Made by a program: the position numbers and the translations under genes | DNA from: Sulfurimicrobium lacus | Lineage (GTDB): Bacteria > Pseudomonadota > Gammaproteobacteria > Burkholderiales > Sulfuricellaceae | Reading direction: 5' to 3' | Length of the DNA stretch: 64,000 nucleotides | NCBI RefSeq assembly: GCF_011764585.1 | Contig: NZ_AP022853.1 | Coordinates: 603,501-667,500, forward strand | Shown: one piece after another, positions 42,533 to 51,447 of the stretch | Position numbering within the stretch: the first letter of the stretch is position 1 | How the letters are laid out: every line of letters begins with the position of its first letter | Notes under the pieces: generated by a model | Told to the model about the DNA's origin: nothing | Seen by the model: only the letters and a program-made list of their open reading frames with translations | Database searches by the model: none

Positions 42533-43879
42533 TTAAAAGTCGAGCCGCGCGGAAGCTGAAATATCCAGGCGGTCATAATCGTTCATTGCGATATTCGAGT
42601 CGTTGCGCGTGTAGCTGACCTGGGGGCGCACCGTCCAGTTCTTGGCAGGCGTCCAGTTCACGCCGGCGTTCAGGTCGTACTGGTGGTCGTGGCGGTAATC
42701 CAGGAACAGCAGGTTGCGGCGACTGTAGTCGCCGTATTTGTAGCCCAGCGAGGCGAACACGCTGCTGCTGTCGTTCAACCGTGTTTGTCCCCCGGCGCGG
42801 ATGCCGGCGAAATTCTGGTCGCCATCGATGCGCTGAATCGGCGCGACACTTTTTTCCTGGCCGGCATAGGCGCTACCGAACAACACGATTGTTCCGCCTT
42901 CGTCGAGGGCATGCAGCCAGCCGCCCCCGGCGATGGTCTGGTCGACGTCGTTGGCCGACAGATCGTTGTCTGCCTTGTCGTGACCATAGCGCAACCGGGC
43001 ATATTGCCCAAACACGCTGAACTGGTTGCGCGGGTCGGGAATGTAACGCCATTCGCCCGTCAGGCCGGTGGTGTCGCGGTTGTATTTGTCGTCCAGGTAA
43101 AAGCCGCCTTTCTGCAGGGCGACGCGGAAAACGCTTGCGCCGCTGCCGATGTTCAGGCCGATGCGGCCATCGACGCTGTCGGTGTTGTACATGTCCTGCA
43201 CGAAATTCACGCGTTTTTTGCCGTCCAGCCCGACAAACAGGGACAGGTCCTGACGCAGCGGAACGGTCACTTCGCCGCCGCCGCCCAGCGTCATGTAGTT
43301 GTCCCGCGCCGCGAGATTGCTGGAAACCAGCGAGAAGGTGGCGCCGAAGATCGGGATGTACATGGTGCTGCTGCTGCTCGCCACGTTGACGTTGGTGTCG
43401 TAGCCGAAGGCGGCTTCAACGTAACCGGCGAAGCGGGTCTTGGGGTTGGTGCGGTTTTCGATGGCGGCGAGATATTGTTCGATGATGGCGCGGGCCAGCG
43501 CGGGCGGATTTTGCTTCATGATCTGGTCGAATTCGCTCGCGGCGCGTGCGTCGTCGCCGAGCGCGTAATACGCGCGCGCCAGGTCCAGTCGGGCACCGTA
43601 GTGGGTAGGATCCACCGCCAGCACCCGCTCGAATGCCAGCGTGGCCTTGTCCGGCCTGCCGCTGTCGAGCGCCGCGTCACCGAGCAGGTAATCGTAATCC
43701 ACGTTGCCTGCCATTTCGAATTCGGCTGGTGCAAGCAGGGCATAGGCCTCCGCGGCCCGGCCCGCCGCCATCAATGACTGCGCCCTGGACAAATCGGGCG
43801 GTGCAGCCATCGCGTGGCCGGCGGAGAACAGCGCAAGGGCGATAATCAGCTTGCCCGGTTGGCGAAAGATGGAATCCAT
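42533..43879 (-). CDS. TPR-repeat outer-membrane beta-barrel protein (Slam/DUF560-like layout)
   Basis: The 448-residue exported protein has a signal peptide (LIIALALFSAGHAMA), about three TPR repeats (residues 30-130: AQSLMAAGRAAEAYALL, ATLAFERVLAVDPTHYGARLDLARAYYALGDDARAASEFDQIM), and a C-terminal barrel (about 150-448) with alternating amphipathic strands ending in ISASARLDF, aromatic-terminated like outer-membrane porins. TPR plus a 14-strand-type barrel is the design of Slam/DUF560 lipoprotein-surface assembly proteins. Whether it exports the FecR protein encoded next is untested. Confidence 0.78.
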   Translation of the reverse strand: MDSIFRQPGKLIIALALFSAGHAMAAPPDLSRAQSLMAAGRAAEAYALLAPAEFEMAGNVDYDYLLGDAALDSGRPDKATLAFERVLAVDPTHYGARLDLARAYYALGDDARAASEFDQIMKQNPPALARAIIEQYLAAIENRTNPKTRFAGYVEAAFGYDTNVNVASSSSTMYIPIFGATFSLVSSNLAARDNYMTLGGGGEVTVPLRQDLSLFVGLDGKKRVNFVQDMYNTDSVDGRIGLNIGSGASVFRVALQKGGFYLDDKYNRDTTGLTGEWRYIPDPRNQFSVFGQYARLRYGHDKADNDLSANDVDQTIAGGGWLHALDEGGTIVLFGSAYAGQEKSVAPIQRIDGDQNFAGIRAGGQTRLNDSSSVFASLGYKYGDYSRRNLLFLDYRHDHQYDLNAGVNWTPAKNWTVRPQVSYTRNDSNIAMNDYDRLDISASARLDF

Positions 43880-43989
43880 TGTTTAACTCGATATCTACAT
43901 GTTTTTATTTGGATGGCTGCGGCAAATTTCGTGAATCTTACCTGTTTTCCGCGCCGCGACATATGGTGTCGGCGCAACGTATGCGCCTG

Positions 43990-46203
43990 TTATTTTCTGA
44001 GGAATACGAACGTGCCGTCCCAGTCGGCTGCGGGCGGATCGGCGCGGAAACGCGCGATGCGCTGCAGGTACAAGGGGTACAGCGTGTCCTGCGGCGCAGC
44101 CTGTTGCAGGCTTTGCAGGCAGGTCTCGGCCTGGTCCCATTGCCGGGCGCGGTAAAGCTCGATCGCATGCTGGAACTGGCGAAGTTCGTCCAGTTTCGAC
44201 GGGCCGACCTCTTCGGTCGGGCCGAGCGGTTCATAGATGCTGACGGGGATGTCCTTGCCCTTGACCCGGACCTTGTCGAGTTCGCGGAATACAATGTCGG
44301 GAAGCAAGTTTTTCGTGTCTTCGCTCACCATGATCCCGACCCCGTATACCTTGGTCAGCCCTTCCAGACGTGAGCCGAGGTTCACCGCGTCGCCCATTAC
44401 GGTATAAGCCGTGCGGAATTCAGACCCCATGTTGCCCACGTTCATCATGCCGCTGTTGATGCCGATGCCGATGCGGATGTCCGACCAGCCGCGGGCGATG
44501 AACTGCGGGCGCAAGGCGGCGAGGGTGCGCTGCATTTCCAGTGCCGCCGTCACGGCATGGCGCGCATGGTCCGTGTCTGCCAGCGGTGCGCCCCAGAACG
44601 CCATGATGGCGTCGCCGATGTATTTGTCCACGGTGCCGCGGTGCTGGTGAATGATGCGCGTCATCGGCGTCATGTAGTCGTTCATCAGCTTCGACAATGC
44701 CTTGGGGTCGAGACCTTCCGACATCGAGGTGAAGTTGCGTACGTCGGCGAACAGCACCGTCATCTCCCGGTTCTCGCCCTCCATGGTGAAGGAGCCTGGA
44801 TCGTCGCTCATCTCGTCCACCAGTTGCGGCGGCACATATTGCCCGAACAGCCCGGAAATCTGGCGTTTGGCGCGCGCCTCGACGAAAAATCCGTAGGACA
44901 TGCCGAGTACGAACAGCGTCAGGATCATGGTCACCGTGGCCGCCAGCGGCATGACCATGTTGGCGTATTGCCACAGCGCGAGATTGACGCCGAAGCTCCA
45001 CAGTAGCGCGCCCAGCGCCAGCAGCGATGCTCTCACGGGGTTGAGGGTGGGCATGAAAATGGCCAGCAGCAGACCGAGCAGCAGCGTTTGGGCAAGGTCG
45101 ACCCCCAGCATGTACGCGGGTTTTTCCTTGATGTCGTGATCCAGCATGCCGGCGATCAGGTTGGCGTGAATTTCCACCCCCGGGTACACGGCGCCGACCG
45201 GGGTGGAGCGCAAGTCCATCAGGCCCGGCGCGGTGGTCCCGACCAGCACGATGGCGCCGGCCATTGCCCCGGCGCTGGCGCGGCCATGCAGCACGTCGCT
45301 TGCGGAAATATAGGGGTAGCTGCCCTGCTTGCCGCGGTACGGGATCAGGGCGCTGACGTTCTCGTCGATGGGGATTTTCAGCTTGCCGACGCGCAGCCCT
45401 TCCAGCGTTTCGCCGCCGCTGTCCTGTTCGATCACAGCCTGTATCGGGGGCGCGCCGTGAAGCGTCCGCACCATCGCCAGCGAAAGCGCTTCGTAATAGG
45501 CGCCGCCGTACTCGATCAGCATCGGCTCGCGCCGGGCGACGCCGTCGAAATCGGGAAATGGGGTGAAATGCCCGGCGTTGCCCGTAGCGCGCTGAAATTC
45601 CGCCAGATTGGCGCCATAACCGCTGGCGGTGACGAAAACGGAACTGCTGTCCACGAACGAGCCGGTGCCGAATGCCGGCTCGGGGAGCTTGCCGGATGCT
45701 CTGCCCTGGAAATCGGTGAAATAGTAGCCCAGCACCACCGGATGCTTTGCCAGCGTCCGGGCGAGGAGCTGGTCGTGGTCCAGTTGCGGGCGCAGTTGCG
45801 CCAGGCGGGACTGGAACTGCGGGATATCCTTGAACTCGGTGCGGCCAAGCCGTTCCAGCGTGTTCAGTCCCGAGCTGTCGTCCTTTTCCGCGAACACTAC
45901 GTCGAAGCCGACGATGGCCACCTTGTAGCGTCCGAACAGTTGCTCCAGCAAAGCCGCCACCTTGTCTCGACCCCACGGCCAGCGCCCTTCCTCGGCCAGG
46001 CTTTTCTCGTCGATGTCGACGATCACGATGCGCCGATCCAGCGTTTGCGGCATGGTAAGCCGCAGGCGCGCGTCGTAGCTGATGGTCTCGAGGTTCTGCA
46101 TGAACGGGATGGCGACGATCTTCGCCGCATGCAGGAGAAAAATCAGCAGGACCAGCATGCCCAGCGCGATGGGCACGGCGTGTTTGCGTAGCGTTTTTTT
46201 CAT
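43990..46203 (-). CDS. CHASE2-domain class III adenylate/guanylate cyclase
   Basis: The 737-residue protein starts at the ATG at 46203 (GGGAAA upstream). It has one N-terminal TM, a periplasmic CHASE2 sensor (about 30-330, with RRIVIVDIDEKSLAEEGRWPW and VLVGTTAPGLMDLRSTPVGAVYPGVEIHANLIAGML), three TM helices (about 345-430), and a class III cyclase domain (VLFADVRNFTSMSEGLDPKAL ... VDKYIGDAIMAFWGAPL ... TAYTVMGDAVNLGSRLE) with both metal aspartates. A C-terminal TPR-like tail (about 670-735) follows. It heads a run with a TPR/barrel protein and a FecR protein. Confidence 0.92.
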   Translation of the reverse strand: MKKTLRKHAVPIALGMLVLLIFLLHAAKIVAIPFMQNLETISYDARLRLTMPQTLDRRIVIVDIDEKSLAEEGRWPWGRDKVAALLEQLFGRYKVAIVGFDVVFAEKDDSSGLNTLERLGRTEFKDIPQFQSRLAQLRPQLDHDQLLARTLAKHPVVLGYYFTDFQGRASGKLPEPAFGTGSFVDSSSVFVTASGYGANLAEFQRATGNAGHFTPFPDFDGVARREPMLIEYGGAYYEALSLAMVRTLHGAPPIQAVIEQDSGGETLEGLRVGKLKIPIDENVSALIPYRGKQGSYPYISASDVLHGRASAGAMAGAIVLVGTTAPGLMDLRSTPVGAVYPGVEIHANLIAGMLDHDIKEKPAYMLGVDLAQTLLLGLLLAIFMPTLNPVRASLLALGALLWSFGVNLALWQYANMVMPLAATVTMILTLFVLGMSYGFFVEARAKRQISGLFGQYVPPQLVDEMSDDPGSFTMEGENREMTVLFADVRNFTSMSEGLDPKALSKLMNDYMTPMTRIIHQHRGTVDKYIGDAIMAFWGAPLADTDHARHAVTAALEMQRTLAALRPQFIARGWSDIRIGIGINSGMMNVGNMGSEFRTAYTVMGDAVNLGSRLEGLTKVYGVGIMVSEDTKNLLPDIVFRELDKVRVKGKDIPVSIYEPLGPTEEVGPSKLDELRQFQHAIELYRARQWDQAETCLQSLQQAAPQDTLYPLYLQRIARFRADPPAADWDGTFVFLRK

Positions 46204-46232
46204 GCTGATTTCCCGTGAACGGCAGGGCAAAC

Positions 46233-46353
46233 GTGAAACTCCCGCAATGCGCTTTCGTCCACTTCCGAGGGTGGAAGAGCGGCCGTCCCTTCCCCTTCAA
46301 GGGGAAGGCCAGGATGGGGATGGGTTAGGGAAACGTTCATGGCGAGTTTTTAC
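46233..46353. repeat. Degenerate GTGAAACTC element with internal hairpin
   Basis: This is related to the element at 32096-32179: it opens GTGAAACTCCC (46233) with a shared TTCGTCC, holds a hairpin (CCTTCCCCTT/AAGGGGAAGG), and closes with CATGGCGAGTTTTTAC. The end repeats are imperfect. Its right edge contains the stop codon of the tacT-like gene. Confidence 0.6.
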
Positions 46354-46844
46354 GGAGCGATGGACTGCTCAAGCGTAGCAATGGGCAAATAGAGGCACAG
46401 CGGATTGTCCGCGCAAGCAATAAATCCCAGCCGAACGTAAAACGTTTTTGCCTGGTCGTGCTTGGCGTCCACCACCACGGCATACAGCCCCACCCGCTGG
46501 GAAAATTCCACGGCCAAGCGCAAGACGAAAGCCAGCAAATCCTGGCCGATCCCCTTGCCCTGATGGCGTACATCCACAGCCAATCGGCCAATTCTCAGCA
46601 TGGGAGCGGGATGGCGCGGCAGCTTCAACTGCGCGGGCAGTGCTGAGGTGGCCACCTGACCGGCGCTCACCGTCACAAACCCGGTGACCGTCACGCCATC
46701 TTCGGCAACCGCCACATAGGTTTTGCCGAAGCCCCGTCGTTGCTGCTGCCCGGCATGGCGCAGCAAGAATTCATTCAGCGCAGTATCGCCGCAATCAAAT
46801 CCCTCGCGACGATGCTGTGCGGTCAGCAGCTGGATGGCAACCAT
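46350..46844 (-). CDS. tacT: GNAT-family toxin (TacT-like)
   Basis: The 164-residue acetyltransferase has the acetyl-CoA loop RLAVDVRHQGKGIGQDLL and the TacT-type opening LTAQHRREGFDCGDTALNEFLLRHAGQQQRRGFGKTYVAV. Relatives acetylate the amino group of aminoacyl-tRNA and block translation. It follows a DUF1778 antitoxin gene after a 3-base gap, the usual order for this type II system. The stop lies at the edge of a repeat element. Confidence 0.92.
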   Translation of the reverse strand: MVAIQLLTAQHRREGFDCGDTALNEFLLRHAGQQQRRGFGKTYVAVAEDGVTVTGFVTVSAGQVATSALPAQLKLPRHPAPMLRIGRLAVDVRHQGKGIGQDLLAFVLRLAVEFSQRVGLYAVVVDAKHDQAKTFYVRLGFIACADNPLCLYLPIATLEQSIAP

Positions 46845-46847
46845 CGC

Positions 46848-47114
46848 TCAGCGACGCGCCATCAACTTGCGCAGAGCGGGTTCCGGTTGGGGTGGATTTT
46901 CGAGGGATGAGGTGAATGCCTCAAAATCCCGCTGGGTCATCAACAGCGTGTTGTCCTCAGACACAATGCGGCGCGCGGCCTCATAAGCGTTTTGCAACAT
47001 GAAGCTGGAAACCGTCGTTCCCATCAATGCGGCGGCACGCTCGATCATCGCCTTCGCTTCGGCGCTGGTGCGCAAATTGATCCGCGCTGATTCGCTGGCA
47101 TGGGTGCTAGGCAT
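46848..47114 (-). CDS. tacA: DUF1778-family antitoxin (TacA-like)
   Basis: The 88-residue protein has a ribbon-helix-helix N-terminus (SARINLRTSAEAKAMIERAAALMGTTVSSFMLQNAYEAARRIV) and a C-terminal toxin-wrapping tail (MTQRDFEAFTSSLENPPQPEP). It should repress its own operon and neutralise the acetyltransferase toxin. AGGAGAC precedes the ATG at 47114 on the minus strand. An imperfect palindrome at 47144-47166 is the probable operator. Confidence 0.92.
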   Translation of the reverse strand: MPSTHASESARINLRTSAEAKAMIERAAALMGTTVSSFMLQNAYEAARRIVSEDNTLLMTQRDFEAFTSSLENPPQPEPALRKLMARR

Positions 47115-47143
47115 GGCAAAGTCTCCTGAAACTGATGTCGTTA

Positions 47144-47166
47144 TTGTACGTCATATTTACATACAA
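47144..47166 (-). promoter_or_regulatory. Probable operator of the tacAT-like pair
   Basis: TTGTACGT (47144-47151) and ACATACAA (47159-47166) are inverted at 7 of 8 positions with a 7-base spacer. It sits 30-52 bases upstream of the antitoxin start. On the minus strand it begins TTGTAT, a possible -35 element, so binding would block transcription. Confidence 0.5.
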
Positions 47167-47230
47167 GACACTGGGTGCAGCCGCCAAGTCACTACGTTCG
47201 ATTTTTTTCGCGGCATGCAAGCTCAGGAAA

Positions 47231-47260
47231 TAAAAAAGCCGCATGGGTAGCGGCTTTCAA
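47231..47260 (-). terminator. Intrinsic terminator after yicC
   Basis: On the minus strand AAAGCCGC (47257-47250) and GCGGCTTT (47242-47235) form a perfect 8-bp stem with a 7-base loop, followed by TTTTATT. It lies 38 bases past the yicC stop. Confidence 0.85.
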
Positions 47261-47294
47261 GGGTTAGTGCGGTGTTCTGCGACGAAACGGGACA

Positions 47295-48161
47295 TCACTC
47301 GATATTTTGTATCTGCTCCCGCATCTGTTCGATCAGCACCTTCAGTTCCATCGACAGGCGCGAGGTTTCCGTGGCGATGGATTTCGAGCCCAGGGTGTTC
47401 GCTTCGCGGTTCAGTTCCTGCATCATGAAATCCAGCCGCTTGCCTGCCGTGCCGCCCTGATCCAGGATTCGCTTCACTTCCTGCAGGTGGGCCTGGAGGC
47501 GGGAGATTTCCTCGTCGATGTCGATTTTCTGGGCGAACAGCGCCAGTTCCTGGCGGATGCGGTCTTCGTCCAGGCTGGCGGCGGCTTCCCTGAAGCGTGT
47601 CAGCAGTTTTTCCTGGTAGGCGGCGCGCAGGCGGGGCAGGTGCGGCGCGGCTTCGGCGACCAGCGCTTCCATTTGCGTGGCGCGTTCGATGATCATGGCC
47701 TTGAGCTTTTCCCCTTCGCGGCCGCGGCTGGCGGCGAATTCGCCCAGCGCCTCGTGCAGCAGGGCGACGGCGGCCTCCTGCAATGCCTCCTGGGGAACGC
47801 CCTCGGCTTCCATGATCCCCGGCCAGCGCAGGATGTCCGCCACGCTGAGCGGCGCGCTTTGCGGCGAGAGTTCCTGCACCACCTGGCCGAGCTGGACCAG
47901 TTGTTGCGCCAGCGTGTCGTTGATCGCCAGCGGCTTGTGGCTGCCCGCGCTGGGCGTGAAGTTGAGGCGGCATTCCACCTTGCCGCGGTTGAGCTGTTTG
48001 GCGATGGCTTCGCGCATGGCGGATTCCGCAGGACGGAACACTTCGTCCATGCGGAACGCTACTTCCAGGTAGCGGTGGTTGACTGAGCGCAGCTCCAGGT
48101 GCAGCGCGCCCTGGGGCAGTTCCCGGTTGACGGCGGCGAAGCCGGTCATGCTATAAATCAT
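47295..48161 (-). CDS. yicC: YicC family endoribonuclease
   Basis: The 288-residue protein has the full YicC pattern: start MIYSMTGFAAVNRELPQG, LRSVNHRYLEVAFRMDEV, GKVECRLNF, DIDEEISRLQAHLQEVKRIL, GKRLDFMMQELNREANTLGSKS and the C-terminal LKVLIEQMREQIQNIE. YicC proteins are endoribonucleases linked to stationary-phase growth and small-RNA turnover. The start at 48161 has GGAG upstream; a longer reading to 48293 is not family-like. It is divergent from the Ser/Thr kinase gene (87 bases) and followed by a strong terminator. Confidence 0.95.
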   Translation of the reverse strand: MIYSMTGFAAVNRELPQGALHLELRSVNHRYLEVAFRMDEVFRPAESAMREAIAKQLNRGKVECRLNFTPSAGSHKPLAINDTLAQQLVQLGQVVQELSPQSAPLSVADILRWPGIMEAEGVPQEALQEAAVALLHEALGEFAASRGREGEKLKAMIIERATQMEALVAEAAPHLPRLRAAYQEKLLTRFREAAASLDEDRIRQELALFAQKIDIDEEISRLQAHLQEVKRILDQGGTAGKRLDFMMQELNREANTLGSKSIATETSRLSMELKVLIEQMREQIQNIE

Positions 48162-48248
48162 GGTCGCTCCAAAAGATGCGTAACTTTGCCTAAAGAATTG
48201 TAAAATGGGCCGAATAATTAGCGACGAAAGATTAGCATAGTAAAGATA

Positions 48249-49196
48249 ATGAGTTCCCAACAAATCAATCAGGCACTTCCCGAGGGTACGCAACTACTCA
48301 ATTACCGCATCGCCAAGCAGCTTTCCGGCGGCGGTTTCAGTATTGTTTACCTGGCCTACGACGAAACCGGCACGCCGGTGGCGATCAAGGAGTATCTCCC
48401 CAGCGGGCTGGCGCTGCGCAACGACGGGGAAATGGTGCAGGCGACTTCGGTGGACAACCTCAATACCTTCCGCTATGGCATGAAGTGTTTTTTCGAGGAA
48501 GGGCGTGCGCTGGCCAAGATCGCGCACCCCAACGTGGTGCGCGTGACCAATTTCTTCCGCGCCAACGAAACCGTTTACATGGTGATGCAGTACGAGCGCG
48601 GCAAGACCCTGCAGGACCACATTCAGCAGAACAAGGGCACGGTCAGGGAAAGCTTCATCCGCCGCGTGTTCGTGCAGATGCTCAACGGCCTGCGCGAGGT
48701 GCATACCCACAAGATCCTCCACCTCGACATCAAGCCCGCCAATATTTACCTGCGCCTGGACGGTTCACCGGTGCTGCTGGACTTCGGCGCTGCGCGCCAG
48801 ACGCTGAGCAGCGAGAAGAACAAGCTGTCGCCCATGTACACCCCTGGCTTCGCCGCGCCCGAGCAGTACAAGAACCGCGAACGCCTCGGCCCCTGGACCG
48901 ACATCTACAGCGTGGGCGCCACCATGTTCTCCTGCATGGCCGGCTTCGCCCCCCAGGCCGCCGACGCGCGCATGGAGGACGACAAGATGACGTCCGCCAC
49001 CAAGCTCTGGCCGGGGCAATATTCCGAGCAACTGCTGCTGCTCATCGACCAGTGCCTCGAACTCGACTACATGAAGCGGCCGCAAAGCGTGTTCGCACTG
49101 CAGAAGGAGCTGGTCAAGGAGGCGCCCCCCGAAGTTCCGCGCAAGAAGACACTGATGAACAGCATCCGCGCCACGCTCAACAAGGAGCTGTTCTAA
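48249..49196 (+). CDS. Ser/Thr protein kinase (Hanks type)
   Basis: The 315-residue cytosolic kinase has a glycine-rich loop (LSGGGFSIVYLA), the lysine in VAIKEYLP, the catalytic loop HLDIKPANIYL (HLD in place of HRD, so a non-RD kinase), LDFGAARQ and the APEQY motif. No TM helix or extracellular sensor follows. It is directly upstream of a PP2C phosphatase (6-base gap), a standard kinase/phosphatase pair, and upstream of rph and rdgB. Targets are unknown. Confidence 0.93.
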   Translation: MSSQQINQALPEGTQLLNYRIAKQLSGGGFSIVYLAYDETGTPVAIKEYLPSGLALRNDGEMVQATSVDNLNTFRYGMKCFFEEGRALAKIAHPNVVRVTNFFRANETVYMVMQYERGKTLQDHIQQNKGTVRESFIRRVFVQMLNGLREVHTHKILHLDIKPANIYLRLDGSPVLLDFGAARQTLSSEKNKLSPMYTPGFAAPEQYKNRERLGPWTDIYSVGATMFSCMAGFAPQAADARMEDDKMTSATKLWPGQYSEQLLLLIDQCLELDYMKRPQSVFALQKELVKEAPPEVPRKKTLMNSIRATLNKELF

Positions 49197-49202
49197 CGAG
49201 TC

Positions 49203-50123
49203 ATGAAATTCTCCATCTATCAGTCGAGCCGTCAGGGCGGACGCAAATACAACCAGGACCGGGTCGCCTATTCCTATAGCAAGGAAGCGCTGCTGATGGT
49301 GGTGGCGGACGGCATGGGCGGCCATTTCCATGGCGAAATCGCGGCCCAGATGACGGTGCAGCTGGTGGCGGAAATGTTCCAGAAGCAGGCGCATCCGATT
49401 CTGCGCGACCCGCTGTTTTTCCTCGATGAAGCGATGCACGCTGCGCACGAAGCCATCAGCGAGTATTCGGCCGAGAACGAACTGCTGGAGAGCCCCCGCA
49501 CCACCTGCGTGGCGGCGGTGATCCAGCGCGACATGGCCTACTGGGCGCACGTCGGCGATTCGCGCCTGTATTTTTTCCGCCAGGGCCGCCTCCTGGCGCG
49601 CACCCAGGACCATTCCCGGGTGCAGCAGCTGTTCGACCAGGGACGCATCACCGAGGCGCAGATGACGACGCACCCCGAGCGCAACAAGATTTACAACTGC
49701 CTGGGCGGCATGATGCTGCCCGAGGTCGATCTCTCCAAGCGCACCCCGATCGAACCCGGCGACATCCTGATGCTGTGCTCGGATGGCTTGTGGAGCACGC
49801 TCAGTGCCAACGAAATCGGCTCCATCCTCGGCGCCTATCCTCTCGATCAGGCGATTCCGGAGCTCATGGACCACGCCGAATTGCGCGGCGGGCAGGATGG
49901 CGACAATCTTTCCGCCATCGCCATGACCTGGGGCAGTCCAACTCGCGGTGCCAGGGGCGAGGGCGGCATTTCCACCGAGGCCATGCCGCTGGACAGCTTC
50001 ACCACCCAGCTCGATGCCTTGCATGCACCTCGTCCGATAGCCGGCGAGGCGCCGGTCAGCGACGACGATATCGAAAAGGCGATTGCCGAAATTCAGCTCG
50101 CCATCAAGAAATACTCGAAATAA
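49203..50123 (+). CDS. PP2C-family Ser/Thr phosphatase
   Basis: The 306-residue metal-dependent phosphatase has [63 protein letters not shown] and the late [13 protein letters not shown], the PP2C metal aspartate motifs. It should reverse the neighbouring kinase. The C-terminal 60 residues beyond the catalytic core are low complexity and end in a helical segment ([20 protein letters not shown]). Confidence 0.93.
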   Translation: MKFSIYQSSRQGGRKYNQDRVAYSYSKEALLMVVADGMGGHFHGEIAAQMTVQLVAEMFQKQAHPILRDPLFFLDEAMHAAHEAISEYSAENELLESPRTTCVAAVIQRDMAYWAHVGDSRLYFFRQGRLLARTQDHSRVQQLFDQGRITEAQMTTHPERNKIYNCLGGMMLPEVDLSKRTPIEPGDILMLCSDGLWSTLSANEIGSILGAYPLDQAIPELMDHAELRGGQDGDNLSAIAMTWGSPTRGARGEGGISTEAMPLDSFTTQLDALHAPRPIAGEAPVSDDDIEKAIAEIQLAIKKYSK

Positions 50124-50137
50124 CACAGGAAGTTGAC

Positions 50138-50854
50138 ATGCGACCCAGCCAGAGAAGCGCGGACCAGTTGCGCGCGATTAGCATTACCCGCAATTACACC
50201 AAGCACGCCGAGGGCTCGGTACTGATCGAGTGCGGCGACACCAAGGTGATCTGCACCGCCAGCATCGACGAGAAAGTGCCGCCCTTCCTGCGCGGCAAGG
50301 GGCAGGGCTGGGTCACGGCGGAATACGGCATGCTGCCGCGCTCGACCGGCAGCCGCATGGACCGCGAGGCGGCGCGCGGCAAGCAGTCCGGGCGCACGCA
50401 GGAAATCCAGCGCCTGATCGGCCGCTCCCTGCGTTCGGTGGTGGACCTGAAAAAGCTCGGCGAGCGCACCATCCAGATCGACTGCGACGTGATCCAGGCC
50501 GACGGCGGTACGCGCACCGCCAGCATCACCGGCGCCTTCGTCGCGCTGCACGACGCGGTTTCCCTGCTGCTGAAGAAAGAGTTGCTCGCGGCTTCGCCGC
50601 TGACCGATTTCGTCGCCGCGATTTCGGTCGGCGTGTATCGCGGCGTGCCGGTGCTGGACCTGGATTATGCCGAGGATTCCGATTGCGACACCGACATGAA
50701 CGTGGTGATGACCGGCAGCGGCGGCTTCGTCGAGGTGCAGGGCACAGCGGAAGGCGTACCCTTCAGCCGCGGCGAAATGGAAGCGCTGCTCGACCTGGCG
50801 CAAAGCGGCATCGGCCAGCTGGTGGCGCAACAGAAAACTGCGCTGGGAGTATAG
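50138..50854 (+). CDS. rph: Ribonuclease PH
   Basis: RNase PH is a phosphate-dependent 3'-5' exonuclease that trims tRNA ends. The 238 residues begin [42 protein letters not shown] and include [57 protein letters not shown] and [26 protein letters not shown] precedes the ATG. It sits directly before rdgB, a widespread pairing. Confidence 0.97.
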   Translation: MRPSQRSADQLRAISITRNYTKHAEGSVLIECGDTKVICTASIDEKVPPFLRGKGQGWVTAEYGMLPRSTGSRMDREAARGKQSGRTQEIQRLIGRSLRSVVDLKKLGERTIQIDCDVIQADGGTRTASITGAFVALHDAVSLLLKKELLAASPLTDFVAAISVGVYRGVPVLDLDYAEDSDCDTDMNVVMTGSGGFVEVQGTAEGVPFSRGEMEALLDLAQSGIGQLVAQQKTALGV

Positions 50855-50856
50855 CC

Positions 50857-51447
50857 ATGAAAAAAATCGTCATCGCCTCGAACAACGCCGGCAAGCTGCG
50901 CGAAATCGACGCCATACTCGAGCCGCTCGAATTCGAAATCCTGCCGCAATCGGCGTTCAATATTCCCGAGGCTGAAGAGCCTTACTGCACCTTCATCGAG
51001 AACTGCCTCACCAAGGCACGCCATGCCTCGGCCCACTCCGGCCTGCCGGCCCTGGCGGACGATTCCGGGATCTGCGTCGATGCGCTGAACGGTGCGCCGG
51101 GCGTGTATTCCGCACGTTTCGCCGGCGAGCCGAAGTCCGACCAGCGCAACAACGAAAAGCTGATCGAGCTGCTGCAGGGACACGCCAACCGCAAGGCGCA
51201 CTACTACTGCGTGATGGTGCTGGTGCGCTGGCCGGAAGACCCGCAGCCGATCATCGCCGAAGGCGCGATGTACGGCGAGATCATCGACACGCCGCGCGGT
51301 GACGGTGGCTTCGGCTACGACCCCTATTTCCTCCTCCCGGAATTCGGCCAGACCGGCGCGGAAATCCCGATGGACGTGAAGAACCGCATCAGCCACCGCG
51401 GCAAGGCGCTGGCGGTGCTGGTGGAAAAGCTGAGGGCCAGCCTGTGA
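50857..51447 (+). CDS. rdgB: XTP/dITP diphosphatase (RdgB/HAM1)
   Basis: The 196-residue enzyme hydrolyses non-canonical purine nucleotides and keeps dITP and XTP out of DNA. The signatures are KKIVIASNNAGKLREIDAIL, FIENCLTKARHAS, LPALADDSGICVDAL, GVYSARFAGE, and the C-terminal GFGYDPYFLLPEFGQTGAEI ... NRISHRGKAL. The gap from rph is 2 bases, and the stop overlaps the pncA start. Confidence 0.96.
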   Translation: MKKIVIASNNAGKLREIDAILEPLEFEILPQSAFNIPEAEEPYCTFIENCLTKARHASAHSGLPALADDSGICVDALNGAPGVYSARFAGEPKSDQRNNEKLIELLQGHANRKAHYYCVMVLVRWPEDPQPIIAEGAMYGEIIDTPRGDGGFGYDPYFLLPEFGQTGAEIPMDVKNRISHRGKALAVLVEKLRASL

